A stretch of 64,000 nt of DNA from Trichuris trichiura (taxonomy: Eukaryota; Nematoda; Enoplea; Trichinellida; Trichuridae), in the NCBI GenBank assembly GCA_037903355.1, contig JBAJFE010000053.1, forward strand, positions 1 through 64,000, written 5' to 3'. Both the position numbers and the translations under genes were made by a program. This document shows positions 36,601 to 50,800 of the stretch, in pieces. Below the pieces are notes generated by a model. That model had not been told where the DNA came from. It was given only the letters and a program-made list of their open reading frames with translations, and made no database searches. The first letter of the stretch is position 1; every line of letters starts with the position of its first letter.

Positions 36601-39600
36601 CATTCACCCCATTGACTCCACTGACCATTTACTATAATTGAAACTTGAAAAATGAACCCTCTGTTGACAAAAATAAAAATTATTTCTTACCGTATATATG
36701 TAAGGAGGCGGGTTCTGTTAAGCGTTCGTTGACAATGTTACGAGCGCCGCATGTGTAGTTGCCGCTATCGCTTAAACGTGCAGAGGAGATGAGTAGAGAA
36801 CCATCATTGGCTACGATAACGTTAGGATCTTTCCTAGAGACAATTTCTACACCATCCTTAAGCCAGAAAACCTTCAAGCAGAAATAAAGGTTCAAGCAGT
36901 TGTGTTGCGACGCGGAGTAAACGCTCACTTCAGGTGTTGGTTCACCCTCGGGTGGAAGACATGGCATTTCGACCAGACTGCCTAATGGTCTTCGTTCGGT
37001 AGCAGGTTCGCGATGGAAGTCCTTAAGCATATCTAAAAATAGAAGTGTCATCGTCGACCAAGCGGACCGAGCAACATCACTTCAACCACTAGAAAATGGC
37101 TTGTTGCTGAAGCGTGATCTTAACATTATAAGGAACAAGAGAAAATCTGAGCTTAATTCATTGACATTCGCCTGGACAATGGTCGTATAATTACTCTCTA
37201 CAGCTGATTGACACAGCGCAGCTGCATAGAAAAACCATAGGCAAAATGTCACGAACACGTCAGCGCACCATTCAAGCTCTTACTAGTCAAATAATCATCA
37301 ATGCCAAGGCCACCATTGAAAATGGTCACTCGGCCGGCTGCTCAATGTCCGTTAACAGAGCAGCCAATTTACGCACGTAGCAATCACGTCGATGAAACCG
37401 GGATGATGACACAGTTTTGTTGAAAGAAAAAACGCCAATATTTAAGCAACAAACACGTGATACGCATTTAAAAGTTTGAATTTCAAATTAGCGACAGTTA
37501 TGCAAATTTTTTAAATCATGCAAGCGCAATTAAAGACAACGCGTCGTCTCGACTTTGTCTCGCCGGCGTGTCGCGCCGAAAAAATTTGCATATGCCTCGC
37601 GAGAAGCGACGTCATATGCAAATTCGGACGCCAACGCTTTGACCCGCGTCGGCGTCGCCTATTAGTCAAATGAGCCGTCGGCCAATCGCCTTTGCCGCTT
37701 GGCTTGTTAGGCGCGACAAATTTACATAAGCAACAGCAACGACCAATTAAAGCGCAGGTGTTCAAAATTTTGAAATTCGCCAACGACGCCAACTGGCGAC
37801 ACGCCAGCGACAAATAGGCAAATTTTTCACCGCCTAATCGCTTTTGTCGCGTCGCGTCGCTTCGGGCAAAATTTACATACGTACACATTTGATAACGCGC
37901 GTTATCGCAAGTTTGAATTTGAACGGCGACTTGCGGAGCGGCGATTATGCAAATTTCTTGATTTAAACTTTTGAAAGTCAACCGCCGCCTCGAGGAGGCT
38001 ATATATCGCTCGGCTGAGAGACAAACGACAGCAGCCGCGCGCGGTGCGCTTAAAGTAAAACTGTTAAAGCATCGTTAAGAAATAGTAAACATTAGGCGGG
38101 AATAAAAGCGGCCGCAACCGCGATGCGGTCGTTGCGGCTTTGCTTCTTGACCATTGCTCGCATTGTAGAGCTTATAATCGATCAAAGAGAAAACGTTTGT
38201 TTTGAAAGTTGAGAAGTGAGCGCGATCAAACGGCATGAAATGAATACATACGGTCACTCTTGAAGGAGGCAAGGCTTTGCAGTACGCTTTAAGCCGTCGC
38301 ATCAAAATGGCGGCTGTCAATCGGCCGAGCGGAAACGCTGGCCATTAGCCAACTCCGATCGGCAGCCGAGATAGTTGTTCGGCATTGGCCAGTAGCAAGG
38401 TTGAGTCCCACGAGATGCGTTGGCAACAAGGCTCGCGGGAAAGGGACAATTTCAGTCAAACGGATGTTATCTGACCAATGGTCGCATTCCGGTTCATCGT
38501 GCATGTCTCCGTGCCAAGATTTTTTGCTAAAGATAAGCGGGCCGTCGCCGAATATGATGTCGCAACGCGATTCCCTTCGCGGTGGGATTGGCACCAAACA
38601 GCGCCGCATGTCAGTGGGCAATTTACTAAAAAGGCCGGCAAATGAGGGCTACTTAGTTTGACGGTGGGACAGAGTGACCCCTTTCCTAACTATAGTAACA
38701 CAATGGTGCATTAGGACCGTTGACTAACTTGTCTGTTCCAAGATTTCTTAGTAATAAGAGGCAGAGAATACTGTAGTCGAGATAGAACAACCCTCGGCAT
38801 TTCTCTATTCCTTAAATAGGCCAATCACGTTTGCTTCGTTCGAAGAAGAGGAAAACAATCAGCAGCAGTGATTGTGTTCATACGTTTAAGCCTTTAGATG
38901 AGAAGTGGTCAACGGTCGGCCAGCCGTCTGCAATCAAATCGAATTGACAAGATCGGTGGCCAAATTGGCCTGATAGAGGTCAGCTCATTGCCGAACGGGA
39001 TAACTAAATCGTTGCTGCTAACATAGAAGAAAGCCGATTCGGCTGGCTAACGCGGACCACTGATCAACCAGGCGAAGCGCCGTTGAGCCGCGTATACAAA
39101 GCAAAGGGCGCCGCTTTATTATAATGTTGGTCGACAGCGGCGCCAGTGCCACAGCAGACGTCAGGTGGCACGGACGCCGAAATGACCGCCGGCCATCGGT
39201 ACACCTCCAATCAGTCAAACAAACAGGTTAGGAAAGAAAACTTACATGCTACTCGGACGGTAGCGGGTTGGCTTTTGACCTGAACAGCCATTTCGTTGGT
39301 CGAGGCACCAAAAGCGTAACACTCGCAAGCGTAATCGCTGCCTCGGATTAGACGATATCTTTCTACGGCTTGGCGGCTAACCAACACGCTTGTTTGTACG
39401 AAAGGAATACCTGCGACCGAGTCAATGCCTTCGCGACGTTCGTGCTCGGCATCCTGAATCTGAAAGGAAAAGAAATAAAAGAAAAATTATACATGAAACC
39501 GTCAAACGGCCGTTCGAGGCCACGGCAATCCAATAACAAAAGGATGGACAGCTGCAATCCCCCTCCTGACGGATTTCACGGCCAATGTCACCTGGTTGAG

Positions 39601-39998
39601 ACGACGTGGACAGTCAATAAAAAGTGACCACTACTGCATGGCGAACAACAAAGTTCCAAAGGGTCAACGTCGCCAGGTGGGCCGGCCAGAACCTGTGCAA
39701 ACGTCGTTGTCTCAAAATAAACAGGGGGCGCACAGTTGGTGTTGCCTAGACTTAGCTACCGAAATGAGCTCAACGCCACTTGAGTTAAGAGGATAAAATT
39801 TTTCACCTGACTTACCCACACTCCGTTGCACTTAAACCTTATATGGTCAGCGTGAAGAGCCTTGCAAGTGAGCGCAACGCTCATTTGCTGGTGACGACCG
39901 CGAACAAGGTAGGCATCGTTGGGCGTCTCGATGAGCACAGGCTTTGCGGTGCTCTGGTCTTCATTTTCCGTCGGCTCGCCGATGGTCGTTTCCATCTG
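33637..39998 (-). CDS. Netrin receptor UNC-5 (5' end not found)
   Basis: Exons: 39816-39998, 39246-39453, 36929-37032, 36691-36871, 36272-36631, 35877-36212, 35146-35254, 34552-35089, 34031-34482, 33822-33966 and 33637-33762. All phases join, giving 913 residues. Order: Ig1 (FKCNGVW ... YACECYAFG), Ig2 (PPEGEPTPEVFWLKDG ... NYTCGARNIV), two thrombospondin type 1 repeats (NGQWSQWGEW; GDWSAWSRWSECQ), a membrane span, then ZU5 (FIPEGALSEGEEI), UPA and a C-terminal death domain (GNDWRMLAQLL ... ILTLWESRE). UNC-5 mediates repulsion from UNC-6/netrin in axon and cell migration. The signal-peptide exon must lie above 39998, and several candidates failed on phase. The intron 37033-39245 is long and contains octamer motifs. 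Confidence 0.95.
37500..37954. promoter_or_regulatory. Cluster of octamer (ATGCAAAT) sites in an unc-5 intron
   Basis: ATGCAAAT or its complement occurs at about 37500, 37585, 37616 and 37947, in a stretch that also has many GCGAC/CGTCGC words. About 45 nt beyond is a TATA-like CTATATAT (37999-38006) in a GC-rich context. The octamer is the binding site of POU-homeodomain factors, which in animals include neuronal regulators. That these are functional is inference. Confidence 0.3.
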
Positions 39999-42900
39999 CT
40001 GCAAAATAAAGCGGCATCGTCAAAGGCGAAAAGGACTACAAGCGATGCGCGCGCGGCACGAACTCGAAATTGAGTCATCACCTCGAAGCGACTGCTTAAA
40101 CAAACTGGGGCGGGACAGCCGGCGGCCAACTGCTCATCGCGTCGGCGCCGTCGCGGGGCCGTTATCTGCGAAAAGGGCGCCAATAGCCCTCAATGTTTCC
40201 GGAAGAATGTCCGCGCCTGTTCCAGCGCGTTGTCAGCAATAGGTCGTTGCCGAAAGGTTGTAAACAAAAGAGTCAGGACAGCGGGCACGTTCTGGCGCCA
40301 TTGGGGCCCGTCAGTGGTTGACATGTCACCAAGCGATTCCGCCAAGGAACCATGAAAGCAGAAGCGCCACCAACCGCCCGTCGCTGTTGCCATCGATCGT
40401 AGCGGACCAATCAGCTCCCGGGGTGGGCCACCGTAGGAGGCCAACGAAGCAGGGCTGATCTTCATCTTGTTTGCCCAAAGACGTCACTAATCTCTGGTTA
40501 TGCAGCGGACGATTGGGGACGTCTGTCGCTTACATAATCACTGCAGATCATATGGAACGACCGCCGCCACAAGGCGTTCAGGCGGTGCTGGTCGCTTTTG
40601 CAAAACCTTGGAACCACAAGGCCCAGGCTCCACTGCGCAAACAACGATTGGCGCCGGACCAGCAGCTGCCAGCTTGACTAAGCCTTTCCGCGCAACGTGC
40701 GCTTTCTTCAAGGAAGAGATTTAAAGTTCACAAATGCGACGGAGACGTAAGAAAATAAAGAAAACAATTGCCCGCGGCAGGTTGCTCTTCTTGAATTGCT
40801 CTTTTTCAGCTTGCCTAAAGCCGCACAACAATGAACATCGTTAGCTTAAGTCAAACCTATTACAGTACCTGTCATAATACCTGCGCGTCATTTTTTTAAA
40901 TTCAAATTTCCACTCCATACGGTAACGGTTGCTGGTCGGCTGACAGAAGCGTCCAGATTCCAAGCTCGCCGGCGCGCCAACGTTGAGAGAAAGAGGAAAT
41001 GCAAGTGACAAGGACATAGTCGGATTGTCAATTTGGCAAGGCCAAGAAACGGAAGGAAGGCCTTTCCTTCCGCTCACGTCACGCTGAGATACGGACAGCT
41101 TCGCAGCGGCAGTCGGAAAACTAAGTAAGTTAACCGCCACGCTTTGTTGCTCCAAGGTATTTTGGCCAATGCGCGCATGATCTTGTTGCCATTTGTTCCT
41201 CGTTTTGGAGACGAGGAACTGAGAGTTCAAATTTCCCGTCAACAATTTGAAATGTGCCCTTTTTTGCCAGCTGCGGCTGGAGCACGCAAAAGCGCTTTGT
41301 TGCTATGATCGCCGGTAACAGGCGCTGCGTATCAGTTGAACAGCTAACGACGGTTCCGGTGCATTGATTGGGTCGTCGAGCCATGAGGGCACAGTGGAAA
41401 ATTGTCTGTCAAGGATGTCAAACCGCTTGACGCCTTTTCGAATACCTCCGAAGTCCCCGTACGCAGCGCGACCGACTTGAAAGGCTCCATCGGGCTTTGC
41501 CATCGATAGGCATATAGAATCAATCCGGATGCCTCAACCTGACCACCTCGTGTATCTTCTTTGTCTGTCTTGAATTCAAGACAGCTGGCAGTGGTGGTGG
41601 TAGGCTTTTTGCAGTAAGAAAAAGGCGAACAAACAATAACTGCGTCTAATGGCCGTTTATCTGTGGGCCAATTTCGTCGGTCAGCGACTTTTTGTCCGCT
41701 TGCAAACATTGCAAGATCGAACAGGACGTCCGTGTCCACAGAACGCAAGTATCGCTGAAAAGTGCAGCTGCTCCCCTAAAAATATACATGAGAGCGGCCA
41801 ACGACAGGCTGCGATTTGAACGCATTCGTCCATCCAGGAAAGACTTCGGCTGATGAGAAAATTCAAAATGGTCATTTGCATCTTATCCTGTCCGTCAACA
41901 CAGACATAGACGCTGAGTAACCAAGTCAAGAGGAGCACTTTTCGCCAAGGACGCTTTGGACGGACAGACGGTCGCCATTAATTGTTCGACTGACCACACA
42001 GACCGATGGTCAAGTAGTGCTCAACGGCAAAACACTTGAAATCGCTTCAAGTCCAACCGACCTTTCGAGGTTGCAGCTCTTCGTTGAGGACCGGTTTCCA
42101 AGCATTTAAAAGCATTAAAGGAAAAGTAAGAGCCGCGGTTGACCATTCGACCTGGCGACAACAAGGTGGAGCAGAAGAACAATGAACGATGGCACGCGTT
42201 ACGGAGACGGATAGCCTTCGGCGGAATGTGGTCGGTCGCCTTGACAAGCATTGGCAGTGGTTCGTCGGTTCAAGGCTACGGATTGGATAAATTGAGAATG
42301 GCGCCGGAAGGACAACAGGTAGCATCAACACACACACACAGAGTGACGATCGCCAATCGATGCTTACCAACCTGACGGACGAAGTTAACGCATATCTGCT
42401 ATGGGTCGATCGACGAAGCGGAAACAAACAGCCGTCAGTGGACAAAGGAAGACTGGAATCAACGTCAGTTCACACATTAACTTTGTGCCGCTACGCTCAG
42501 TAGTTCATAGACGACGCACACCAGGCGGCAAAGTTTTACAGTGAGGCTGATGACAGTGATGACTTACCACAATTCGGAAAGCCGACTTCAATGTTCAAAA
42601 GCGATAAGCATATTTCATTTACGCTATCGCGCAAACCGCAGCTGCCACGACGTTACGGAGGGCGTGTAACAGGCGTGGCGATCGACCGGCTTACAGGGTC
42701 AGTTTTTGAATGGAGAATCGTCTCCAAAGGAAACGGGTCATCGTCGTTGCTCGACGGGGCGACCAATGTCGCCATTGCCATCGATGTCATATGGGGCCAA
42801 CGGCGATCGACCGTGGATGACAGATGACCAAGAAAACTGGTTAGCCATTGGTACAGGTAAGCGTTGTTAGCATTTGGCAAATAGAAATAACGCAACGATA

Positions 42901-44802
42901 GAGGTGGGGGCGAGATAAGCGTGATTGTAAGATCTCTGTGCAAGTGCAATGTTGAGCAGCAGCAGCGGCGGCAATAGCAGCGCGGGCAGATGGGGCGAAA
43001 GGAAACACAAGCTTCGCCTGCGCGATAAACAAAAAAGAGGAAAAAGTTGAGCAAATCGCTTACGCATTTGCCGGGCGTCGGCTAACAGCCGGAAAAACGA
43101 GTGAACACGAAATAGCGTTGCGCGCGCGTGCTAGGAGCAGCATTGAAAACTTGTGCTCGCCTGACCGTCGGCACTATTTACCGACATCCAACCAACGGAA
43201 TGATGATGCTTCAGGCAGCAGAGCACTTTAAAAAGTACCATTTCCTCCTTCCGCAATGTTGCTTAAATGATGACGGTTCAAAGAGCGAACAGTGAGAAAG
43301 AGAGAGAGAGAGACGAGGACGACGACAATTTAAGTACTTTCTTTCCTTTACGCATTACGCCACCCGCCGTGAGGTAGCTGACAATTGACAACCGGTTTTA
43401 ACAAAATACATCGACTCTTTCTCTTAGAAGACTTAACAAAGCTGAGGGTTGGCAATATGGGACGCACCCGCGGAGAGCCAATCAGATTTCACCATAATTT
43501 CTTTTTTTTAAACAAGAGTATCCCGAAGCCAACTCTGCATTAGCATAGTGCAACCGTATTAGCTATTTTTCGAACTACGGCCTAAGGCGTGCTTTCGCAG
43601 CAGCACTGACATTGGAAGTAATTGAAATTGTGGCGCGTCGAAAGCGCTCCCTTTTTCCCTTATAAGGCAAATCCCATAAAGCAACAAAGGCAAAACGTCT
43701 CGTTTGCCGCGGCGGCGACGATGAGGTTACAATGGAAACCGGAGCGGCCAACAGAGATTGGTGTCACACTTGGTCTTATCGACCTGTTGAGCATACAAAG
43801 TGTGGTTGCAAAGTTTGGAGAGAAAAAAACAAGTACGATTGCCGCAGCCGCCGCCGAATGCAACATTGCAACTCCATCCTTTGGGTGAAATGATATTGGT
43901 TTTCTCCGCGGCATTGGAGCAAATATTTCAAAGATGTGACGAAAGGCATCTTTCCACATTACACTTTCAGTAAGGCCAATAACAATGTGTTAAGTTCGGT
44001 GATAAGACATTTTGAATGGCCGTTACCGCAGTTACCTTTTTGCGCTGCCAGTGAGGGAGCGATGAAACTCGTCAATGGCTTCACATCTGTTCTTGTTGTC
44101 CAGTAGAAGCGAAGCGACAGACGAAAGGGAAGTCTTTAACGTATTTGTACGTTACTGAGATGAAAGAAATGGACGAGTGAATAAATGGTCGTTGGCACTT
44201 TCTTCGGCTTATTAAATCACCGCTCGACGATTTAAGACGACATAAAAGGAAAAGCGGTTTCAACTGAATTACAGACAGACAATCAAACGGCAGTTTAATC
44301 GACGATTACATGGCGCGCGACAGGTCGTCGTCGTTGTTGCCAGGTTTGGTGGCTAAAAAGCTGACTACTTTTTCAACACGACGCAAACGAGCGGCGGAAT
44401 CTGTGTCGGGGTTAAAGCAGCGCTTTTCAAACTTCTCCATCCTTCAACAACGCTCAACCATTGAACGGTACGCTTGATCGGATCGATAGGCTCCGATAGT
44501 AGCTGCGGGGGGATTGAAGCAAATTAAAATTTGCATGCACGGTTCATCACCCCCATTGGCACTTTTTCTGAATCAACACCCGCTGGCCAATCGTCGCCAA
44601 TCAGTGAACCCACCCATTGTGCTAAATGTCCAATAAGTCAAGTCAGCGTACAATTTAATATAGGCGTCCTTAATAGTTGGACCAACGCGCCAATATGGAA
44701 AGAACGGTGACGGACGCTAATAAAACAGGCGAAACAGTTTATTATTGGACTAACGAATAATGAATGAGAGAGATGGACAGATAAAAAAAAATAGGCCTAC
44801 AA
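39999..44802. other. GC-richer region without a recognised gene; should contain the unc-5 5' end
   Basis: Base composition is visibly more GC-rich here (clearest about 38,000-43,100) than in the flanks, and open frames are frequent on both strands. None shows a recognisable domain or chains through splice sites. Candidate signal-peptide frames at 41938, 43067 and 40330 do not splice in phase to the first recognised unc-5 exon. Simple (GA)n and (CA)n runs occur near 43300 and 42330. Confidence 0.4.
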
Positions 44803-47800
44803 CTATAGGCCATTACCGGCAGCCAAACTGGAAGGCTTTTGGACCGCCATAGGTTTCAATATGGCATCTTCGATTGCCTTTTGCTTCTCTTTCAATTGCT
44901 GCAAATACATGTATATATATATAGATGGCGTTGGAGTTTTAACCACATTAACAAACTGATGTTAATGCAATGTACCTTTCTTAGCTGAAGGAGCTGTTCC
45001 ATAACCTTCTTTTGGCTCTCCGTTGAGCAGCGAATCTTCGACGATATAGTCTGATATAAAGGACTCTGCAATTACAAAAGCTTGGATAGATTGATGAATG
45101 AACGTAAGCGATGGCTGACTTTTGAATTGAAGCCGCTTAGCGAAGGAGAGCGCAGGCTTGGCGACCGGCTAAAAGTACACGGCGGAGATGAAACCGTGTC
45201 GTACTCTCCGGTTGAAGAAGAATTGGACAAAGACGACGGCAGACTTTTCTCCATTGATCCATTGTTCAACTTGTCGTCATTTTTGTCAACAACTACATTC
45301 TCTTTAGCCATTTCTGCCGTCCTCTTCGTTCTTCGATTTCTGGTGTTCAGCGGCTGGCAAAGAGGATTCTTAAAGAAAAAACACAAATGAATGGATATAC
45401 GCGTCCAACGGGCGTTGCAAAGTTGCCAATACCAGTCCGCCAAAGGAATCGCCAAAAGGATTTTCAGGTACGAACACGCTGGCTCGATTCTTACGCGTCA
45501 ATGGCACGCTCGAAGCGATCGTCGCCGGCTGCTGCTGCCGTTTCGATTTCCGAGAGCCAATGTGCAACGAAGCGGACAGCTGACTGATCAAACTGGAAGC
45601 AGTCGACGACCCTCCTTTGGTCTTTGCCGACGGTGATAGTGGTTGTGGTGGTAACCTGAAAACACTTTTTCTCAATTTGAAAATACATTTTCCCGCTTCT
45701 TGCACCCGTTGGAGGACGATTCCTTTTTCCCGCTTTTGCTGCCGAAGGACAACTTCTTGGAAAGACGTTCGCCCAAACCGGCGCTTTTTGGAAGGGACGC
45801 CGTTGGGGCTTCTTCCGGCGTTGTCTTCTCCTGCCTACGACGCATCAAAGGTCGCACTATGGAGGTCCGTAGGGAAGCTTTTGGTCGCGACATTCTTAAT
45901 CCGTTGCCAGCAATCGGTGCCAAATCGCTTTTCGATCTGTGCAACGAATCTTGACCATTCGTCCTCCGAGGAAAAGGTGCGCCGTTTTCCTTTGTTTCTC
46001 CGGCAGTCGTTGAATCCTTTTTCGACAACTTAACAGCGTCGACCGCAGATCGCTGTTTGCTAATCAAATCGTCCCACATATCGAATGGACTGCTGTTGGA
46101 CAGTGGTTTGATTGGTCGCTCGTCGGCGGCAATCCGACTTGGTACGCGACCATAGTCGCTTCGAGAATGTGAACCTTCGGAATTGTTGTCCGAAAAAGCG
46201 GACGATGACGACATCCCATTCGCTGTTGGACAAGCATCTTCCGAAATAAGACTATTCAATCCGGCGACCAGAACGAATTCATCCTCATTGTTTGATAATG
46301 AGGCGTGCTTTCTTAAACGAGCGTGTTTCATCAAAGCCGCGTCTTCTTTAGCCTTTTCCCACGACTCGAGAATCGCGTTTTCTCGCATTTGCTCCAAATC
46401 CTCAAAATAGCATTAATCAAAAGAAGTCACATTCAAATATTTATTTAAAAAATAACTAATTACTATTTTGTAAAAAAAAATAATCATCATTACAATGTTT
46501 GCCAAATCAGCTTAGACCACAAACAGCCGACAGCAGGGCGCCATTCGCTGTTCGACTGAAACTATGAAAATCAAAATGTTCAACGTCGTCTTTCACGTTG
46601 GTCAAAAGAAAATATCGAACTATGTAAAAATACGTATAGTCCTCTAATGCATGCGATATTTTAATTTCCTTCGACGGACATTCAAATAGGGGTGTCATCT
46701 TTATGCAAATGAGAGTTGACGCTGAACGGTAATAGAACAAATGGAAAATACTGAAAATAATACTGGAATTGGGTTGGCTTACTTTCACGCGTGACGTCAT
46801 AAATAGAACCGTCCGCTAAGCGAAAATTAAAGCTTTCTAGAAAGCGTCACTGCGTGATTGAACAATCGGTACAAATTATGCAAGTATCGATTGGCTCTGC
46901 ATGATGAAGAAAAAGTGTGAGCGACCACCAATCGCTTCGACGATTTCTAAAGCACGCCCGCGCAATGTAGCTGCATTTACAAATTTTCCGCTAAACCGAC
47001 ATTCCAACCGCCGTTTCAAAGTCGCTAAACTATTGGATCATTGAAGAGGGGACAATGGCCAATTATAAATCATTTTTACACTTTATTTGAAAAACGTTTA
47101 CGAAAAACATAAAATTTTGAAGTGCTTTTTAAGTTAGACGCGTCGAGTTCGTAGCTAAACGTACGCAGCAAAAATTTCGCGCGAACGTAAACTAACCGTA
47201 ACAGAATTACAAAAAAAGAAACTTTGAAGATAACGACAACTCAGAGCTACGCAAAGCGCGATCGACGAGTATTAGGCAAATTTATCAGTAGCGTACCTGA
47301 ATTCCATTAATTATACAGTAAGCGAAAGTACCTGCATTCTCTTCCATTTGCTCCTTTCCATTTTGCTTTCCATTGCTTCGCGATACTCGATCCGCTGTCG
47401 CTCGCGTTCGATTCTTTCCATCTCTTTTCGCTCTTTTTCGGCCTCTTCCAACTTTTTGCGGCGTTGCTCCTGAATTTGCTCGTCGATCGCCTTCTGTAAT
47501 TTGCAACGACCGATGATTTCGCGCGAAAGCGAATGTTAAAATTTTGGGGACGGACCTTTTGTTGAATACTTCTGGCTCGGCGCTCCTCCAAGTCGTGCTC
47601 ATTTCTGGGCGCCGTCACGATGGCTCGTCTCTTGTGTCTGCAAGCGCCTAATAGTTACGCCTTTTCTCAGTCGACATTGCGAAAGTGCTTACATTCCGTA
47701 GTCGTCCGACGTTCCGGGATAACTTTTGCTCATTGCGTGATCATGCATTGTCAACAGCGAACTATCCACCGCGTCGCCGCCACTGCATAACGAGCGTACG

Positions 47801-50800
47801 TCGCACTCGTTTGGACTACAGGACGACGGTTGGGGCATTTGTTGTCCAAATATCATTGGAGAAACATAAGCAGTTGCCGGTGCTACCATATTGTTCACTT
47901 TGTCCATTTCTATGCCAATAGGTGACTCTTGAAAAGCGCCACCTGGCGGCGGACACAGACCACTTGTTGTAGTTGATAAAGCGCGGTAAGGTGTGCTACT
48001 TGCGCACGGAAAGGCATGGTTCAACGACACGGCAGTGTTGCTAGGCATTAGACGTGGCTGACCAATGGCGCCATAGTAATATGGACATGCGAAAGGGTCT
48101 GCCTAAAGTACATAACAATTATTTTTATATGTTTCTTGAAGAAAATATGGAAATTTACAGGACGATTGATGGGCGCTGAATAAAGAGAATCTGTAGCAGT
48201 GATGAGCTGACCTGCTGCTTGTCCCTGTGGTACAAAACCATCGAATCGGGCAGGAGGAGGAGGAGGAGGAGGACAAGCTATTTGTGCTTGCATTAAGCCA
48301 TTTGTGGCCACCTGATGGTTGGGATGATAAAACTGGCCAGTTTCATGGTAAAAGGCAGAATAGGGAAATGGATACAACTTGACGTAACTATTTTCACCGG
48401 TATTGTAAGAAACGTAAGGCGTAGCGTCCATACGTTGAGGCATAACAACGGAAGATGGACCATTGATGCCGTCAAAACCGTCTACACCATTTCTAAGCGG
48501 TAAAGTACGGCCTACATCAGCGGCGGCTGCTGCTGCTTGACAATTCTGGAAAAAAAGAGCTCATACATCATTCTTATGAATGAGCAATTGTCAATTGAAA
48601 AAAAAAACGTACGGTACATATACGTACACATCCGAAATGACCAAACTCGAAGAAAACTCAGAGAATAAAAAACACTGAATAATACAACTTGACGGTGACA
48701 TCGTTGATGAATGAAAAAATTGGGAAAATATTTTTCCAATACGACTATTACATTACTACGTGTAGCGATGGATGTCACTGAAAAAAACAAAACCCTCTGC
48801 TTCATCTGAGAGTTATCGTTGTAGAGAAAAGTGAATGACAATGTTACGAGATGCACCAAAATAGGATTACGGTACTTATGGGCAACATTTCCTATTCTAA
48901 TGATACGTTGCAACAAAAAACAACTGCTTGGGACATTTGCGTTGAAAGTCCAACAGCGTTTAACAGCGCGCCGAAAGTAAATGTAACAATTGCTTTTAGT
49001 TTTCTTTAAAAAAAACAAAGACGACAACAAAACCGGCAAAACAGGAATTGCTGTCGCCAAAATTTCCATTGCAAACAATTCAATTAGCGCGCAATGACGT
49101 TGGGCGGAAAACGAGAATACGCTAACCCAAAAATGGCAACCGGAAAATTGTGGAATGAGCGGCAACGCCAAAGGAAAGAAAATTCGCGCCGCCCAGGCTT
49201 ACTTATGCCTACTTGAAGCCAAAGAAGAATTTTGAATTTAAAAATTCAAACACAAAACGCTCAATAAAAAACAACAGATCAACAATGACCAACGCAATAT
49301 TATTTCGATTGTTTGCTTCTACTTAATTTGCATACGTGATTTGGAATGAGCACGCAGGTTTTTACGTCCGCTCTTACAGTAAACCCATTTTAACGTGGTA
49401 GAAAAAAAGTTAAAAAACAACTGAGCTTTCGGTACTCTTCGGTGGTTAAAAGATTTTTCTGCCAAAGACGACAAAGGAAGAATCCTAAAAATTCTGTTAC
49501 TTCACTTTCGCTGCAGCAGCGGCAGTGATTTAGCCGAACAGAAGTAAAGGACTTAAGCGACGTTTGTCAAATAGATGGAGTCAAACACTAAAAAAATCGA
49601 TCGAAGACAATAAGCGCTTCATTGAAGAGGATTTTTTAATCAACCATTGAAAAGGTTAACTGAATGAAATGCATCAAACATTGAACAAAGAATGGTTAGG
49701 TTGATTCCTCATCAGCGCGCATTTCATCTTGTCAATTAAAGCTGCCAATTCGTGAATTAGTTACAAAAATTCGCAACTCATCAAATTAATGAACTCAACA
49801 TCATAACATCGTCGCTGGTGTGACCCTTCGACGACGTTATCAATTGTTGACCTCAATAAATAGAAATCGACTCAATTTGTACTTTATTAAACGATCGATC
49901 TTCCCCTTGGCAATAAAAAAGCTTTTCTCACGACACGACTTTGTCCTTGACAGCGAACAAAAGCTTTGGCATTAAAAGTTAAAATAACGCCGAAAAAGGA
50001 GTTTATCCCATTTCGACTTGAGTTCGTTTTCACAAAATTCATAAATACGGTAAGTTACAAATGCTTACTGTGCCTACGCGATGGCGAAAAAATCATTAAT
50101 GGACGTACATTTTACAAGTTTCCATTAAGCTCTAGTACACGTACGCGACGAAGCTAACGTAAAGTTGTGTCAATAACAGCCACTTAAGGCTGACTAGAAT
50201 TCAATCAATATGAAGTAACGCAATGCCTACAAACCACCTGATGACAACGAGCCCATTTGGACTAAAATATTTAAACGGAGAAAAAAATCTGTCAAAACAA
50301 TTACGAATGTTCAAACAACTTTAACGAGGAAAACTGTTTCAAAAAAAGCATCAACCAAACGAGCGTAATTCCTCCCTTTGGGCGTACAGTGACCATCGCG
50401 AGTCCACGACGAAACAGCGTCGTTTACATGAATGAGCAAACCAACTATGCAAAATTGCTTCCGCTATGCAAATTTTTTTGAAAAAATCGCCCTGCAGCTA
50501 ACAAAAAAAAATGGTCTCAACTACTGATTTAAACGGAAAATTGGAACTTTCCAACCGCTCCGTTTAACTAACCGCCTTATTTGGCTGCCGTATCAATTGG
50601 GGCTTTCACCATTTTGGCCAATCAAATTGCGGCTCAACAAAAGCGCCAAAATGTCGGCGCGTCCCAGTTGGCAACATTGATACTACGCCGATTTTAATTG
50701 AATATTGAAATGTTGCGCCTTAATACGAATTGTCGGAGACGAAGACGACTCCTGTCACCGCCACGATGAGTAATCTCATTGAATTGTGGCCGAAGAAAAT

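Noticed and set aside
37511..37981. A 156-codon minus-strand frame rich in Arg and Cys.
   Set aside because: It lies in an unc-5 intron in biased GCGAC-repeat sequence and lacks any domain.
41681..41938. A hydrophobic LLLTWLLSVYVC frame as the unc-5 signal-peptide exon.
   Set aside because: There is no in-frame ATG and no donor in the right phase after the hydrophobic stretch.
42867..43067. An ATG-initiated hydrophobic leader (LPALLLPPLLLLNIALA) as an unc-5 first exon.
   Set aside because: The leader is plausible, but I found no phase 0 donor leading to the exon at 39998.
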